A stretch of 64,000 nt of DNA from Blepharisma stoltei. Taxonomy: Eukaryota; Ciliophora; Heterotrichea; Heterotrichida; Blepharismidae. The stretch's first letter is position 1. Every line of letters begins with the position of its first letter. The position numbers and the translations under genes were made by a program. The stretch is taken from contig CAJZBQ010000014.1 in NCBI GenBank assembly GCA_914767885.1, positions 558,001 through 622,000 of the forward strand, given 5' to 3'. Under the pieces are notes generated by a model. That model was not told the DNA's origin. It saw nothing but the letters and a program-made list of their open reading frames with translations, and searched no databases. Shown here piece after piece: positions 31,040-41,478 of this stretch.

Positions 31040-31341
31040 TACTTCCCCCTCAGTGAGCGAACAAAAAATTTTGTTCGCTTACAAGAGGGGGTTAAAAATT
31101 TATATGTAGTTTTTATAAATTATATTTTTTTTACCAAAATTAAAAAAATTTGCAAAAAATCGGGAAGCAAATATTAATTTAATTTTTTTTTAAATGCAAG
31201 ATGCTTAAAATAAAACAGATATAAATATAAATTTATTATACTAATTATCACTTTATATATCAAAATTTTTTGTTCGCGGAGGGTGGATTCTACCAAAAAA
31301 TAGAGATTTTTCCAATTGTTTTGTTCACGGAGAGGGAGAGT
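31040..31341. mobile_element. MITE IES between duplicated RRM genes
   Basis: TA borders at 31040-31041 and 31342-31343, closing hairpin CAGTGAGCGAACAAAAAATT with GTTCGCTTACAAG, core TTATACTAATTATCACTTTATAT and end GTTCACGGAGAGGGAGAGTTAA. It is about 300 bp, shorter than the 23.9 kb copy. It lies about 40 bp upstream of the downstream gene's ATG. Confidence 0.85.
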
Positions 31342-31386
31342 TAACATTAAAAATTAATATGGTAAATAATCAAAATAATCTTTCCG

Positions 31387-32130
31387 ATGTTTATTAAATG
31401 CTTTAGACGGTCTCTATTTAAGGCCTCTAACTTCAGATATCTTTCCATTAGCACAAGATCACTTAAAGACATTATTTCTAGCAGATCTTCTAAGGCAGGG
31501 CCAATTCTGGATATCGATTCCTTTAAATTTGATACAGATGATCCACGAAAACTTGAACCCAAATCAAGAGAAATATTCATAGGAAATCTCGACTGAAACA
31601 CAACAGAAGCTGAAGTTCAAAATTTATTGAAAGGCTATGGTCAAATCACCAGGATCATAATGCATAAAGATGACAAAGGGAGAATGATGGGTGCATGCTT
31701 CGTCCAATTTTCAAAAGAGACTGAAGCTCTTTATTGTCTTTCATTAAACGATAAAGAATTAAATGGAAGGCGCCTAAAAGTAAACTTAACATGTGATGAA
31801 AAGGTTAAGGATCAATGAAGAAACTTTAAAATAGACAAAACAAAGAGAACTATTTTTATAAACGATGTCATTCAATCATATATATTGTCCAAAGAATTAG
31901 AACAAAGCTTAGAACAGTTTGGGAAATTGATAAAAATGACATACCCCACTTCTTCTGGCGGCGTGACTTTAGGATATGCATTTGCTGAATTTGAGACATA
32001 TCAACAAGCAGAAAAAGCTTTAAAGCAAGGAAAGGTTACTATTAGGGGAAAAGACCTCAAAATTCAAAAGACGTTTAAAGACATGACCAATCGCCAACTA
32101 GAAATGGACATGGGAAAAATTAAAACATAA
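31387..32130 (+). CDS. Mitochondrial-type two-RRM protein, 247 aa (paralogue)
   Basis: Start MFIKCFRRSLFKASNFRYLS aligns with the preceding gene's presequence. RRM1 is EIFIGNLDW...MMGACFVQF and RRM2 is TIFINDV...LGYAFAEF, the second with a degenerate RNP2. Two Trp (LDW-NTT, DQW-RNF) are TGA, so a standard-code reading would break this gene into three. Likely a diverged duplicate of the upstream gene. Confidence 0.85.
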
Positions 32131-32145
32131 TAATAATAAAATTTT

Positions 32146-33842
32146 ATGCAAAATAAAATTGTGGATACTGATAAAAGCCAAGTCAAAGAGTTTGGAGGAC
32201 CTGTTGGGACTTTTGTCCTCTTCTTATGGTCGCATTATATAATGCTATATTTTTGGCTCAGTCTAGAATTTTATGACGGCGGCTTTTTTTATCCATCATC
32301 TTTTCAAGAAATTCCTAGTTTCTTTAAAGTAAATAAAATGGTAACGTTGCCAGATGAAGGATCCCAAAGTGCACTCTCTATAGGGTAGGTAAACCCTTCC
32401 ATCGTACTGAATATGGGCATCTTTGCTGCTTTTCAGTAGGCCTTTAGATTCGGGGGTGCCTGATGCAGAGGGAAATTTTGTTTCTATCTCTTGCGTTCGC
32501 TAAAAGATTACCTACCGCTCTTCCTTATTGGAAGAGTTAGGGTACCTCCCAGAGTCCTAGGAAATCCAAAAAGGCTTCCATTTCCTTATTTGAACTCTAA
32601 GATATTTGAAGACTTTTTTTGGAGCTAATCCAAGGAGATTAACTCCCTTATGGCTGATACTTTAATCTTAATCTTAGTTTCTTCACCACTCATGTTGGAA
32701 AGATTATAAGCCATGGCTTACCCACTTGTGAATCAATAACAATTCTCTCTGTATTCCTCATTATTGAAACGCTATTTGCTATCTACATGCCAGGGCCTGT
32801 CGTCAAAGGTCTCCCAGTTCCCTCTGAAAATAACATCCAGCACACATACTATTGCAATGCCTATTCAAGCTGGTATACAACTCTCGCACTTTTAGCCATT
32901 CTAAACATCACTGGACTTTTTCCTTTGTCAAGGATTGTAGAACTTCATGGCCCCTTGATGGTAACGTCAATGATATTCTCAAACATTTTAGCAATCATTA
33001 TCCACATGACTGCTATTTTGAAGGGAAAACAAATAAGGATGTCAGGGAACCATTTTTATGATTTCTTTATGGGAGCATGGCTCAATCCAAGAATTGGAAA
33101 CTTCGACTTAAAGCTGTGGGCAGAAATCAGGATCTCGTGGATGCAGCTTTTTATTATTACTTTATCAGCTGCAGTAAAACACTATGAATTAACAGGAGGA
33201 GTTTCAGGATCAATGCTCCTTATTTTGTTAGCTCACTTTTTATATTCTAATGCATGCATGAAAGGAGAAGAGTGTGTAGTCACTACTTGGGATATTTTTT
33301 ATGAAAAATGGGGGTGGATGCTGATCTATTGGAACATCGCGGGAGTTCCTTACGTTTATTGTTTCCAATCGCTTTATATACTAAAAAATAATCCACATGT
33401 CCCAGCTCCTTTGCTTCTTATTTTTTGTGTTGCATTATTAGGAGCTTATTATATTTGGGACACTGCACAAGCCCAAAAGAATAGATTTAGAATGAAGTTA
33501 AGGGGCACTTATACTCCTAGAAACACTTTCCCACAATTGCCTTGGGGAACTCTAGAAAATCCAAAATACTTAGACACAGAAGCTGGAGACAAGCTTTTAA
33601 TTGATGGCTGGTGGAAATATGCAAGAAAAATCCACTATACAGCTGACATAGTCATGGCATTCGTGTGGGGTCTAAGTTGCGGTTTTCGAGGCATTCTTCC
33701 TTACTTTTATCCTTTCTTTTTCTTCGGAATGATCATCCACAGATATAGCAGAGACATCGTAAGATGCAGAAGAAAATACAAGAAAGACTGGGACAAGTAC
33801 CTTGAAATCGTCAAGTACGCTTTCATCCCAGGAATTATCTAA
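32146..33842 (+). CDS. ERG4: Sterol C-24(28) reductase (ERG4 type), split by a retroposon-like insert
   Basis: 445 aa after removing 359 bp between TAGTTTCTT direct repeats; the join reads FQEIPSFF-TTHVGKIISHGLP. ERG4-specific blocks are GNHFYDFFMGAWLNPRIG, LKLWAEIRISW, NACMKGEECVVTTWDIFYEK, NIAGVPYVYC, DTAQAQKNRFR, LLIDGWWKYARKIHYTAD and CRRKYKKDWDKY. Eight or nine membrane helices are expected. The enzyme reduces the sterol side-chain double bond with NADPH at the ER, the last step of ergosterol-type synthesis. WAEIRISW separates it from the C-14 (ERG24) and C-7 reductases. It starts 16 bp after the RRM gene stop. Confidence 0.93.
32325..32683 (+). mobile_element. Retroposon-like insert in ERG4
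   Basis: Flanked by TAGTTTCTT at 32316-32324 and 32675-32683. The insert is 350 bp, GC-richer than the gene, and ends in a short repeat tail (TTTAATCTTAATCT) before the right repeat, which suggests plus orientation. It contains CCTAGGAAATCCAAAAAGGC, similar to the family-1 core. Removing insert plus one repeat restores the frame. The repeat contains TA, so TA-to-TA excision gives the same product. Confidence 0.85.
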
Positions 33843-33874
33843 ATAATCCCTCTAGTTTAGAAATAATTTATAAT

Positions 33875-36488
33875 ATGGAGCTCGAACTTTCAGCAGTTAT
33901 TGGATTTTCAGGGAACGTGATTCAAGGACTTATTCTTCACCCCGACAATGAGCATATTATCTATCCCTTAGGCTCAACAATTGTTGTTCGACATATTGTT
34001 TCTCGAGTTCAAACTTTCCTTCGCGGCCATGATCAGCGAGTATCGTGCATCACCATTTCTAGATCAGGCAATCTTATAGCGAGTGGACAGCAAACTCACA
34101 TGGGATTTCAGGCTCAAGCAATAATATGGGATTTCAATACCAAGCAGCCACTTCAAGTCATCAAACTCCACAAAGTTCTCATCCAGTCCCTTCATTTCTC
34201 GCCAAATGAACTCTATTTAGCCTCGCTTGGCGGCCAAGACGATAATATGCTTGTGATTTGGGATGTAGCGACCGGCAAAGGCTTATGTGGGAGCACAGTT
34301 GGCCATGAGCAAGGATTTGAAGTGAAGTTTTATAATAGTTCAGACTCAAAACTCATTACAGTGCATAATTTGCTTGTCAAAATTTGGGACGCAGACTATG
34401 TCAGCAAAAAATTGAATTTCCAAGCTGTAAACTTAGGAAACATCAAAAGGCAAATCCTCAATGTCGTCATTCATCCGAGTGACAGGTTTGCTTATGTAGG
34501 AACCCGCACTGGAGACATTTTAGAGCTTAATCTAGAAACTGCTTTATACAGAAGGGCTGGACCTGCTAGAAAGCTTTTCTCTCAGGGAGTGCAATGTATG
34601 GCATTACTGCCTAATGGGGATTTATTAGTTGGTGCAGGAGATGGAACATTAGCAAAGCTTGGCAGCCAAAATCTGCAAGTCTTAATCTTAAATTACATTA
34701 ATGAGGCAACTGCCGCGTTGCTAACGCAGACACCAAGGACCTCGATGTGGGGTTCACCTGCTTTGTGACGCACTCCCAACGAGCCATAAAGGATCGCCAA
34801 AGGGAAAACACGTCTACTCCTTCCCACAGCGTCTGCGGCTTAAGTCTTGAGTGGGCGAGTTATGGAATCCTGCGGCAGCTGCTTGAGTTACGGGAGTTGG
34901 CTTTCCGAAATTCCAAAAAATGGAATTTCTGGTCACCTTTCGGCAAGAAGGGAAATTCCAAGTCCTGGGACGTAACGCCCAGTTTCACGCTAGGTAGTTC
35001 CCGAATGGTCTAGGCATTGCCTGTAGACCTTGCTGGGCTTACCCTTTCCAAACTTGGACACCCTTTCCTCTCGAGGAGAAAAACCATTCTAGTCATTGAG
35101 CATGGGCCAGGCTCTGCTCTGCAGAATTGCTTACCATGGCATTGTTGCCCATTTCTGGAATGGCAAAACCTTGCCTGATATAATTTAAAATATGAGTCGA
35201 GTATGTATGGCCGGGAGGCCATACCCAGACGAAGACGCCATATTTTAATTCCAAAATCTGCAAGTCAAAGTCCAAGCAGAAGTGCTAGGAGGCCCTACTT
35301 CGATAAGTTTGACATCAGACGCAACCCACATGTTTCTCGTGGTTCATGCTTTTTTGATAGTAACTTTTTAAACTGTGCGTTTCCCTGGGATATATCGTAA
35401 TTCTTTACCTTGCAAGATGTTTAATCGAAATTTAACGGTTTTATTTTAACAAATGTCTCAATATAAAAATTTTTCGAACAAATTTCCTGGAAGAAATGCG
35501 ATTCTTTTTCAATACATTAAATGGCATACAGCATGTTTCTCGGACTTCCCAATCAAATATCTATTTCGTCGACTCTGATGAACTGAAAGCAGAGCTGAGA
35601 AACACATGCCATTATGAAAGAATCAACGACGTTGCCTTCCCATTAAACTATTCAGAAGTTTTTGCAACCTGCTCAATCAACGACATTCGCGTTTGAAATG
35701 CAAGAAACCGTCAAGAGCTCCTAAGAATCCAAGTCCAAAACTTAGAATGCAACTGCATAGGCTTTACCCCAGACGGGAAAAGCATAGTTAGTGGGTGGAA
35801 TGATGGGAAAATAAGAGCATTTTTGCCTCAATCTGGAAGATTAATGTATGTTATCAACGACGCCCATAGGCATGGAGTTACTGCAATCATTTCCGCAAAT
35901 AACTCAACCAGAATTCTGTCAGGTGGGATTGAAGGAGAAGTCAGAATTTGGAAAATTGGGAAGCAGACTCAAACTATGGAATCTTCAATGAAAGAGCATA
36001 GAGGAAGAGTTTGGGCAATCCAAATCAACAAAAATAACGACCTCGCTGTAACTGCCAGCTCTGACGGTTCTTGCATTGTGTGGGACTTAAGATCATTTAC
36101 AAGAGTCATTTGTTTGTTCGAAAGCACCATGTTTAAGCAAGTCCTCTATAATCCTGACGAAAGCCAATTGCTAACTACAGGCTCTGATAGAAAAATCACA
36201 TATTGGGATACTTTTGACGGGCAGTCAATCAGAATGCTGGATGGCTCAGAAGAAGGAGAAGTCAATGCCTTGGCGATTACAAGAGAAGGCGACTATTTCG
36301 TGTCTGGTGGAGAAGACCAGAGAGTCAAGCTCTGGAGCTATGATGAAGGTGTCATTTTATATGAAGGAATTGGACACTCTGGAAGCATTAATAAAATAGC
36401 CTTTAGTCCAGACCAAAGAAACATTGTCACTGTTGGCGCTGAAGGAGCTATTTTCATGTGGAATGTTCCACAGGCTAACCCTCAATAA
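33875..36488 (+). CDS. CFAP52: CFAP52 (WDR16) axonemal WD40 protein, in three pieces
   Basis: Two inserts divide the gene. Removing 585 bp (one CCAAAATCTGCAAGTC repeat plus insert) and about 169 bp (TA to TA at 35.36-35.53 kb) leaves 619 aa, close to human CFAP52 (620 aa). Sequence blocks closely follow CFAP52: VLGGPTSISLTSDATHMF, ATCSINDIRVW-NARNRQELL (TGA Trp), GKSIVSGWNDGKIRAF, GRLMYVINDAHRHGVTAI, VTASSDGSCIVWDL, TGSDRKITYWDTFDG and FVSGGEDQRVKLWSYDEG. It forms two beta-propellers and is a microtubule inner protein of doublet microtubules in motile cilia. Confidence 0.93.
34682..35266 (-). mobile_element. Retroposon-like insert with 16-bp target duplication in CFAP52
   Basis: Exact direct repeats CCAAAATCTGCAAGTC at 34666-34681 and 35251-35266 enclose 569 bp of GC-rich DNA. 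The left end (TTAATCTTAAATTAC) resembles the short repeat tail of the ERG4 insert in reverse, hence the minus orientation proposed. Removal of one repeat plus the insert restores NLQVKVQAEVLGG in frame. The repeat contains no TA, so TA-to-TA excision at this repeat is not possible. There is no coding capacity. Confidence 0.85.
35358..35527. mobile_element. Short AT-rich insert in CFAP52
   Basis: CATGTTTCTCG occurs at 35329-35339 and 35532-35542. TA-to-TA removal (35358 to 35526, 169 bp) restores the frame, leaving about a dozen extra residues. Removal at the 11-bp repeat would give the more CFAP52-like FLG-TSQSNIYF but is out of frame by one base. The insert has no open frame. Confidence 0.6.
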
Positions 36489-36519
36489 CTAAAATTTTAA
36501 TTGAGAAATTGGATAAATT

Positions 36520-37302
36520 ATGTCTGAAGAAGAAATCATACCTTTTGTTTCAAATTTCCCAGAAATGCTAGTTGCAAAGCTGTGGGATGACCCTGAGCCC
36601 ATCAAGATAATAGGTCCGCTTGTAGCAGAAGCATTCAAAAGTCTTGATTTAGCTATGCATGAAGAAGATTCAAAGCCTCGAGCAATTATTTCTGAGCTGT
36701 TACTTCATACTTATGTGTTTGGAAAGAAACAAATGACACTTACTGATTCTCAGATCTCAGTTTTGATGCATATTGTATTTGATATCATAAAAAGGCCAGC
36801 AATATCTTCAGATTTTAACATTGAAAAAGACAGAGATTATTTAAGAAATAGCTTAGTCCCTCACTGCTCAGGATACAGTCCAGTTTTTAACTTATTAGAG
36901 CTACAGAAAATATTAGATTATCTCGATTTAACTTATTTCGCACACTATAACATGCTAAAATTTTTATTTACTATCAAAAGAGATCAAAAAAACATTGTGA
37001 TTCAGCCAGATATAGACCTTCCTTTACCAAAGCCAGCGCATAGTGAAGGAGTATTAAGAGTAATCAAACCGCCTGAGAAATCAGAAGAAATTCCTGAAGG
37101 TGCTGAAGAAAATAAAGAAACCAAAGAAAGCTTGAAAGACAAGCTTTTAAATTCACTTGATGAATCTGTAAGAGTCAAGCTGCTTGAAAAAATAAATGAA
37201 GCTAAAGAAAATATGATAAAGCAGGTCGAGCAAAGGGATAAAAATTTGAAACAAAAATTGGAAGAAATTGAAAAAGAAATGAAGAAAAAGAGAAGAAAAT
37301 AA
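36520..37302 (+). CDS. CLAMP-domain protein (flagellar C1a-32/CFAP119-like)
   Basis: 260 aa, ATG to TAA. Residues 30-155 fit the C1a-32 (CLAMP) pattern: AIISELLLHTYVFGKKQ, SQISVLMHIVFDIIKRP and YFAHYNMLKFLFTIKRD. The C-terminal 80 residues are an acidic linker followed by a Lys/Glu coiled coil. C1a-32 is part of the C1a projection of the ciliary central pair. It starts 31 bp after CFAP52 on the same strand, in keeping with a ciliary function, although ciliates do not normally form operons. The family assignment is by pattern. Confidence 0.55.
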   Translation: MSEEEIIPFVSNFPEMLVAKLWDDPEPIKIIGPLVAEAFKSLDLAMHEEDSKPRAIISELLLHTYVFGKKQMTLTDSQISVLMHIVFDIIKRPAISSDFNIEKDRDYLRNSLVPHCSGYSPVFNLLELQKILDYLDLTYFAHYNMLKFLFTIKRDQKNIVIQPDIDLPLPKPAHSEGVLRVIKPPEKSEEIPEGAEENKETKESLKDKLLNSLDESVRVKLLEKINEAKENMIKQVEQRDKNLKQKLEEIEKEMKKKRRK

Positions 37303-37364
37303 GCTAAAACATTATTTTACAATTTTTAAGGTTTTGCACTTCTATAATTCATAAAATAACGCTA

Positions 37365-37770
37365 CTCGAATTTTCCGATCTCCCTTCCGAAAATTCTTTT
37401 TTTGCATTTTATGATTGTGAGGTTTGGCTTTCCAAGCGAATTTATTCCAGATATGACAGAGCTTCAAGCGCATGCGATGCGCAGCCTAGGACTCCTGTCC
37501 CTTAGAGAAATCGAATTTTCTGGAAAGATATACCAACAACAGGCGGTGGAGACTGAGGCCATTAGGTGCCTGACGGATCTAAGTTTGTTTTCTAGACCAA
37601 GCATGAAGGGAGGCTGTTGGAAACCGAAGGCCTGAAGCTTAGGGACTATTTAGAGGTGAAGCCAGGTGGTGCACGAAACTATGGCGAATGGGGAACCCTC
37701 AAGCAGAGCACATACATACTAAACGAGAAGAAGATAAATTTTAAATTAATTAAAGTACTTCCATACTTCA
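37365..37770. repeat. GC-rich dispersed repeat, family 1 copy
   Basis: Aligns along its length with the 38.79-39.20 kb copy: TTTTCCGATCTCCCTTCCGA, CCAAGCGAATTTA, CCCTTAGAGAAATCGAATTT, GGCGGTGGAGACTGAGGCC, and a GATAAATTTTAAATTAATTA tail. It is intergenic here. Imperfect direct repeats (GCACTTCTATA / GTACTTCCATA) may flank it. The open frame inside (37402-37635) is not conserved in the other copy. Confidence 0.75.
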
Positions 37771-37793
37771 AACGATAATTTAATGACAAATCT

Positions 37794-38223
37794 CTACATA
37801 TAAATTACAGCTTTAAATCTTCGTGCTTGCAGTTTTGTAACAAAGTTGCAAGTTTTTTGTTTCATTGAATTTTTACGAGTTGATTTTGAAAGTTTCTGTT
37901 CACGCTTGAATTTGTTTAAGAGGCACTTTAGTTTTTCAATCTTAATTAGCTCAGATTTGCTAGGGATTGTAACGTTTATAGGAGGGGTCAAATAGTCTGG
38001 ATCATTTTTTTCAAGTGATGATCTGTTATTGCTCATTGTTCTATGTGATTTGTAAGAAGGGGTCTGAGGCAAATACATTTCTCGTAAATGAATTTTGCTT
38101 CTGCTTTTGGCATGTCTTGGAGAGTTTGCTTCTGTTTTAATATTCGTGAAATTGGAAGTTAGGTTTCTTTGGATTTTTTTTAGTGATTCTCTCGTAAATG
38201 ATTTAGGATTTCTTCTAACCCAT
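37794..38223 (-). CDS. Hypothetical basic protein, 5' end unresolved
   Basis: The frame is open from about 38223 down to TAG at 37794. The first in-frame ATG is at 38078 (MYLPQTPSYKSHRTM, 94 aa), but the upstream portion (WVRRNPKSFTRESLKKIQRN) also looks coding. It is Lys/Arg/Ser rich with a helical KIEKLKCLLNKFKREQKLSK segment. An upstream exon joined by an intron or IES is likely; I could not place it. Confidence 0.45.
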
Positions 38224-38301
38224 TTATCTTGATAAATAATTTATTATTTAAGCATTATTATTTTCTATAATTGAATTTATTCTTAAATAGTACAATAATT
38301 T

Positions 38302-39263
38302 TTATTGTAATGATGGAGTAAGTGTAATGCTATGTGGCGATTTCATATCATTCATTTGTGCGCTATTATTAAAAACTGGACTTACAAACGAAGTCGCAAT
38401 TTCTTGCTTTTGATATAAACAGACAAATGATTTTGAATTTTCATGATTTCTTGCAATATTAGAGCTAGTATAAGAAAATTCAATGTTATACAGTATTTTG
38501 CATGGCTTTTCAATATGATTAATCAATAAATAAAAACTCTCATCTTCAGAATTGCACTTAAATGCCGCCAAAGCAATCCCTTTCAAAATTTTTTCAAAAT
38601 TTAAATAAGAAATTTGAAGTTTGATATCAGGATTCAAATTGGCACTCATCGTTTTCATTACCACTCGTTTCAAGTCATATGAACTCATTAAATCTGGTAT
38701 AATTTTTATAGCTGTACAAAGATTGACCAAATCATTATATGACAGAGATTGCGCTGCAGGAGGAGATGTGTAATGAGAAAATAATATTAAAAAACGGTCT
38801 CTCAAATTTCCTGATCTCTCAACCGAAAATTCTTCTTTTAACACATTGTGTAATTATTAGGTTTAGCTCCCAAGCGAATTTAGTCTAGCTAAGGCAGAGA
38901 ATTAAGAACCTATTTTTTCTAGCAGAGGATTACTGTCCTTAGGAATTTAATTTTTGGAAGGATGCTACCAATCTCAGGCGGCGAGACTGGGACCTTAAGA
39001 GTGCCGATCGGACTCAAGTTGGTTAGACCGAGCAGAAAGGGCAGCTGTCTAAGGATCTGAACATCGGAGGTGATATTGAGATTGGTGAAGGAGTTTTCCT
39101 GGCAAAACCAGGTTGGGTAAGAAACTTGCGGGCCCTAGATACAAGACCCTTGACTGGCGATATGGAATAGAGACGATAAACTTTTAAATAATTAATTAAT
39201 GTAGTGAGAAAATAAGCTGCGCAGAGCTGATCTGTTATTGTCTACAAGATATTTATCAACCAT
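38302..39263 (-). CDS. Hypothetical protein, 176 aa, split by a family-1 retroposon-like insert
   Basis: A 19-codon first part (MVDKYLVDNNRSALRSLFSHY) lies beyond the insert. Removing 431 bp between the 16-bp repeats joins it to TSPPAAQSLSYNDLVNLCTA, in frame to TAA. The N-terminal 100 residues resemble the EF-hand-like helical module common in ciliate proteins (LF.HY......L.Y.DLVNLC....I). The rest is Ser/Asn rich. In the unexcised DNA, a false N-terminus (MLKEEFSVERSG) is supplied by the insert. Confidence 0.7.
38785..39199. mobile_element. Family-1 retroposon-like insert with 16-bp target duplication
   Basis: Flanked by TGTAATGAGAAAATAA (38769-38784) and TGTAGTGAGAAAATAA (39200-39215), one mismatch. 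The insert aligns with the copy at 37.37-37.77 kb and shares its core with 4.9-5.2 kb. It ends in a GATAAACTTTTAAATAATTA tail. Excision restores the host gene frame. Confidence 0.85.
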
Positions 39264-39338
39264 TTTATTAATACAACTTATATTTATCCTTCAAGTTTCT
39301 AATAATGAATCCTATTAGAGTTTATCTAGATAATAATC

Positions 39339-40754
39339 TTATCTAAGTTTTTCCTGGAAGGATTGAGCGCTAAGGATACCATGAGGGTTTCCACCTAAAA
39401 CTACTACAGTTGGGTATGACTTAAGCATTGCTGCAGCTGCTTTCCTAACTTGGTCAGTTGTGACACTCTCAATATTTTTTTCGAAATCTTCATATCCTTT
39501 AAGTTCTCCTGTTTGTGCAAACTCTCTGGTGAGTTTAATCATTCTGGCATCAGGGTCTTGGTATTTGTTGTAAGTTGCCCTCTTAAGCTTTTGTTTGGCT
39601 CTTACTACTTCTTCATCAGTCACATTTTGCAGGTCACGGAGCTCTTTGACAAGAGCTTCACTGAGCTCTGCTGCTTTTTCATTTGGTGCTGCTACGTTGA
39701 TTCTAAAATTGCCACTGTCTTGGAAAGTTTCATGGTGAGGATCAACATAAACAAGCCAAGGATTTTTTTGATGGAAATTGGTGTGAGCTCTATTAAATAG
39801 CCCAGTGTTGCTTTGGCCAATTAAATATTTAAGAACACAAGCAGCATGACGCTCAGGCTGTGATCTCGAAAATCCTTTGAAAGATAAACTTACATGAGTT
39901 AAAGGTGAATCACAGATTTCACGGAACTCTCCTCCTAAGTAAACTGAAGGTTCTCTTTTAGGAGCTTTGATAGGGTCAATAAATCGATAATAGTCTGTAA
40001 CTGTGTTCACAAATTCTTCGTGCTTATCAATTCCTGCTCCCCACACTACAATTCTGTCAGGTGTGATTGTTGCCTTTCTCCAATTATTCAGCATGAAAAA
40101 CCCAATGCTTTGGAAGTGGGCTTGGTGTCCCATAAGAGGGTTTCCAAATCCTTTATACCCATAGGCAGTGCTGAGCCAGACATTTTCGATTTTCTTTGGT
40201 AGGGTTAAGTTATATTCATCAAGCCTGAATTTTTCATCTGTTCTCCACTGAGCTGCTTCTTCATCAATAAGAGTTTTTTCGTCAAGAACACAATCAGCAA
40301 GCATTTGGTTCATATCATAGAAATCGTGAGCTAAACAGTGGCCTTGATAGTTCATAAACTCTTGATTGAACTCCATAGAGAATGCTCCTCCAGAGCTTTG
40401 TATCATACAGTAGTTGATTTGTTCATTGGTCCTGACATTGGTCTTTAAGAAAGTCTGTCTTAAAGCATTAACTACTCCTGAGGTTTCAGCAGTCTCGTCA
40501 CGAGTGCCTGCATCAATAGTTACGCCAAACCTCACATTTCCTGGGAATCTTGTGCTTTCTGTAACAATTCGAACACCATTAGGAAGAGTAGTTGATTGCA
40601 ATTTTGGAGCAGTATCAGTTCGAGTTATTGGCTGGTGGTCTGGGATTTCACGGCCAGGTGGATAGCCTCCAATAATCACTCCTGTGGTTGAAGGGTTTAA
40701 TATGCCGAAGAAATTGCTGAGTATTCCAAACCTTCTCTTAATTGTGGTCAACAT
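39339..40754 (-). CDS. M16 mitochondrial processing peptidase family protein, alpha/core type
   Basis: 471 aa, ATG to TAA, no intron and no TGA. Start MLTTIKRRFGILSNFFGI is presequence-like. M16 fold blocks are LPNGVRIVTESTRFPGNVRF, GTRDETAETSGVVNAL, THVSLSFKGFSRSQPERHAA, DSGNFRINVAAPNEKAAELS and AKQKLKRATY. The zinc-binding HxxEH is absent, so it is not the catalytic beta subunit. The Gly-rich loop of classical alpha-MPP is replaced by GQSNTGLFNR. It could be alpha-MPP or a complex III core subunit. Confidence 0.88.
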   Translation of the reverse strand: MLTTIKRRFGILSNFFGILNPSTTGVIIGGYPPGREIPDHQPITRTDTAPKLQSTTLPNGVRIVTESTRFPGNVRFGVTIDAGTRDETAETSGVVNALRQTFLKTNVRTNEQINYCMIQSSGGAFSMEFNQEFMNYQGHCLAHDFYDMNQMLADCVLDEKTLIDEEAAQWRTDEKFRLDEYNLTLPKKIENVWLSTAYGYKGFGNPLMGHQAHFQSIGFFMLNNWRKATITPDRIVVWGAGIDKHEEFVNTVTDYYRFIDPIKAPKREPSVYLGGEFREICDSPLTHVSLSFKGFSRSQPERHAACVLKYLIGQSNTGLFNRAHTNFHQKNPWLVYVDPHHETFQDSGNFRINVAAPNEKAAELSEALVKELRDLQNVTDEEVVRAKQKLKRATYNKYQDPDARMIKLTREFAQTGELKGYEDFEKNIESVTTDQVRKAAAAMLKSYPTVVVLGGNPHGILSAQSFQEKLR

Positions 40755-40866
40755 ATTATTATTAGAAAATACCTTATATCTTTATAGCTTGAAACATAAA
40801 AAGAGCTGCTTATTGATAATATCTTTGGAGATTTGAAAAAATGATGATGAAAAATAAATTATATAA

Positions 40867-41478
40867 ATGAATTTTTGTAATTTGGGAGTATGGGAAGGGA
40901 TTTTATTTGCTCTTGGGATATGAGTCCTTTTAAAAAGAAAAATCGAGAACTTTGAAAGGAAAAATTGTCTTGTATGCGAAGGAGGAGTCGAAAACTTAAT
41001 CACTACTTCTTGTGGACATAAATTTTGTGGTAAGAGTAATTAAGGAGAGTGCATTTTTGATAATTATAGCCAAGGAAGAATATTAGAATGTCCGGCTTGT
41101 AAATCTCAAATATCTCTGCTGCTATTCGAGAATGCTAAAGGGTTTTCAAATGAAACACTAAAAGCAGTCTCAAAATTTAACATATCAAATGTAGAGAGAA
41201 CTTTTTATCAAATTATGTATGATTCAATTTTTCTTATTTGAAATCTATTAGCCACTGCTTCAAAAGGCTCATATCCAAAATATTGGAGAATTTACTTTGC
41301 TCTTATTGCAGGATTTCTTCATGCATGCCTATTTAACGATTTAATTGATGAATTTTTTAAAGTGCCCTTTGCCTTGGTTTTTAATTTATTGACAATGTTT
41401 GGAAGTTTAGTTTTATCTTCGCAGCTTTATTTTAATGCAAAGGTCTCAGAATCAGCACAGATTTTACTTGATAATTAA
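40867..41478 (+). CDS. RNF170-like membrane RING protein, 198 aa
   Basis: One 15-nt intron (GTAAGAGTAATTAAG, 41030-41044) splits the RING motif; removal gives CGHKFCGECIFDNYSQGRI. Order: a short N-terminal membrane segment (EGILFALGIW-VLLKR, TGA Trp), a C3HC4 RING (residues 30-75, NCLVCEGG...CPACKSQ), and a C-terminal region with two hydrophobic helices (YWRIYFALIAGFLHACLF, FALVFNLLTMFGSLVL). RNF170 is an ER ubiquitin ligase with this layout. The ligase role is inferred from the complete RING. It is divergent from the M16 gene with about 110 bp between starts. Confidence 0.85.

Noticed and set aside
34747-35013. 88-codon frame in CFAP52
   Set aside because: It lies wholly in the GC-rich retroposon-like insert between target duplications. 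Not conserved in other inserts.
37402-37635. 77-codon frame beginning MIVRFGFPSEF
   Set aside because: Part of a family-1 repeat. The aligned copy at 38.8-39.2 kb does not keep the frame open.
39450-39800. 116-codon plus-strand frame opposite the M16 gene
   Set aside because: Antisense to a highly conserved gene; composition and lack of motifs mark it as a shadow.
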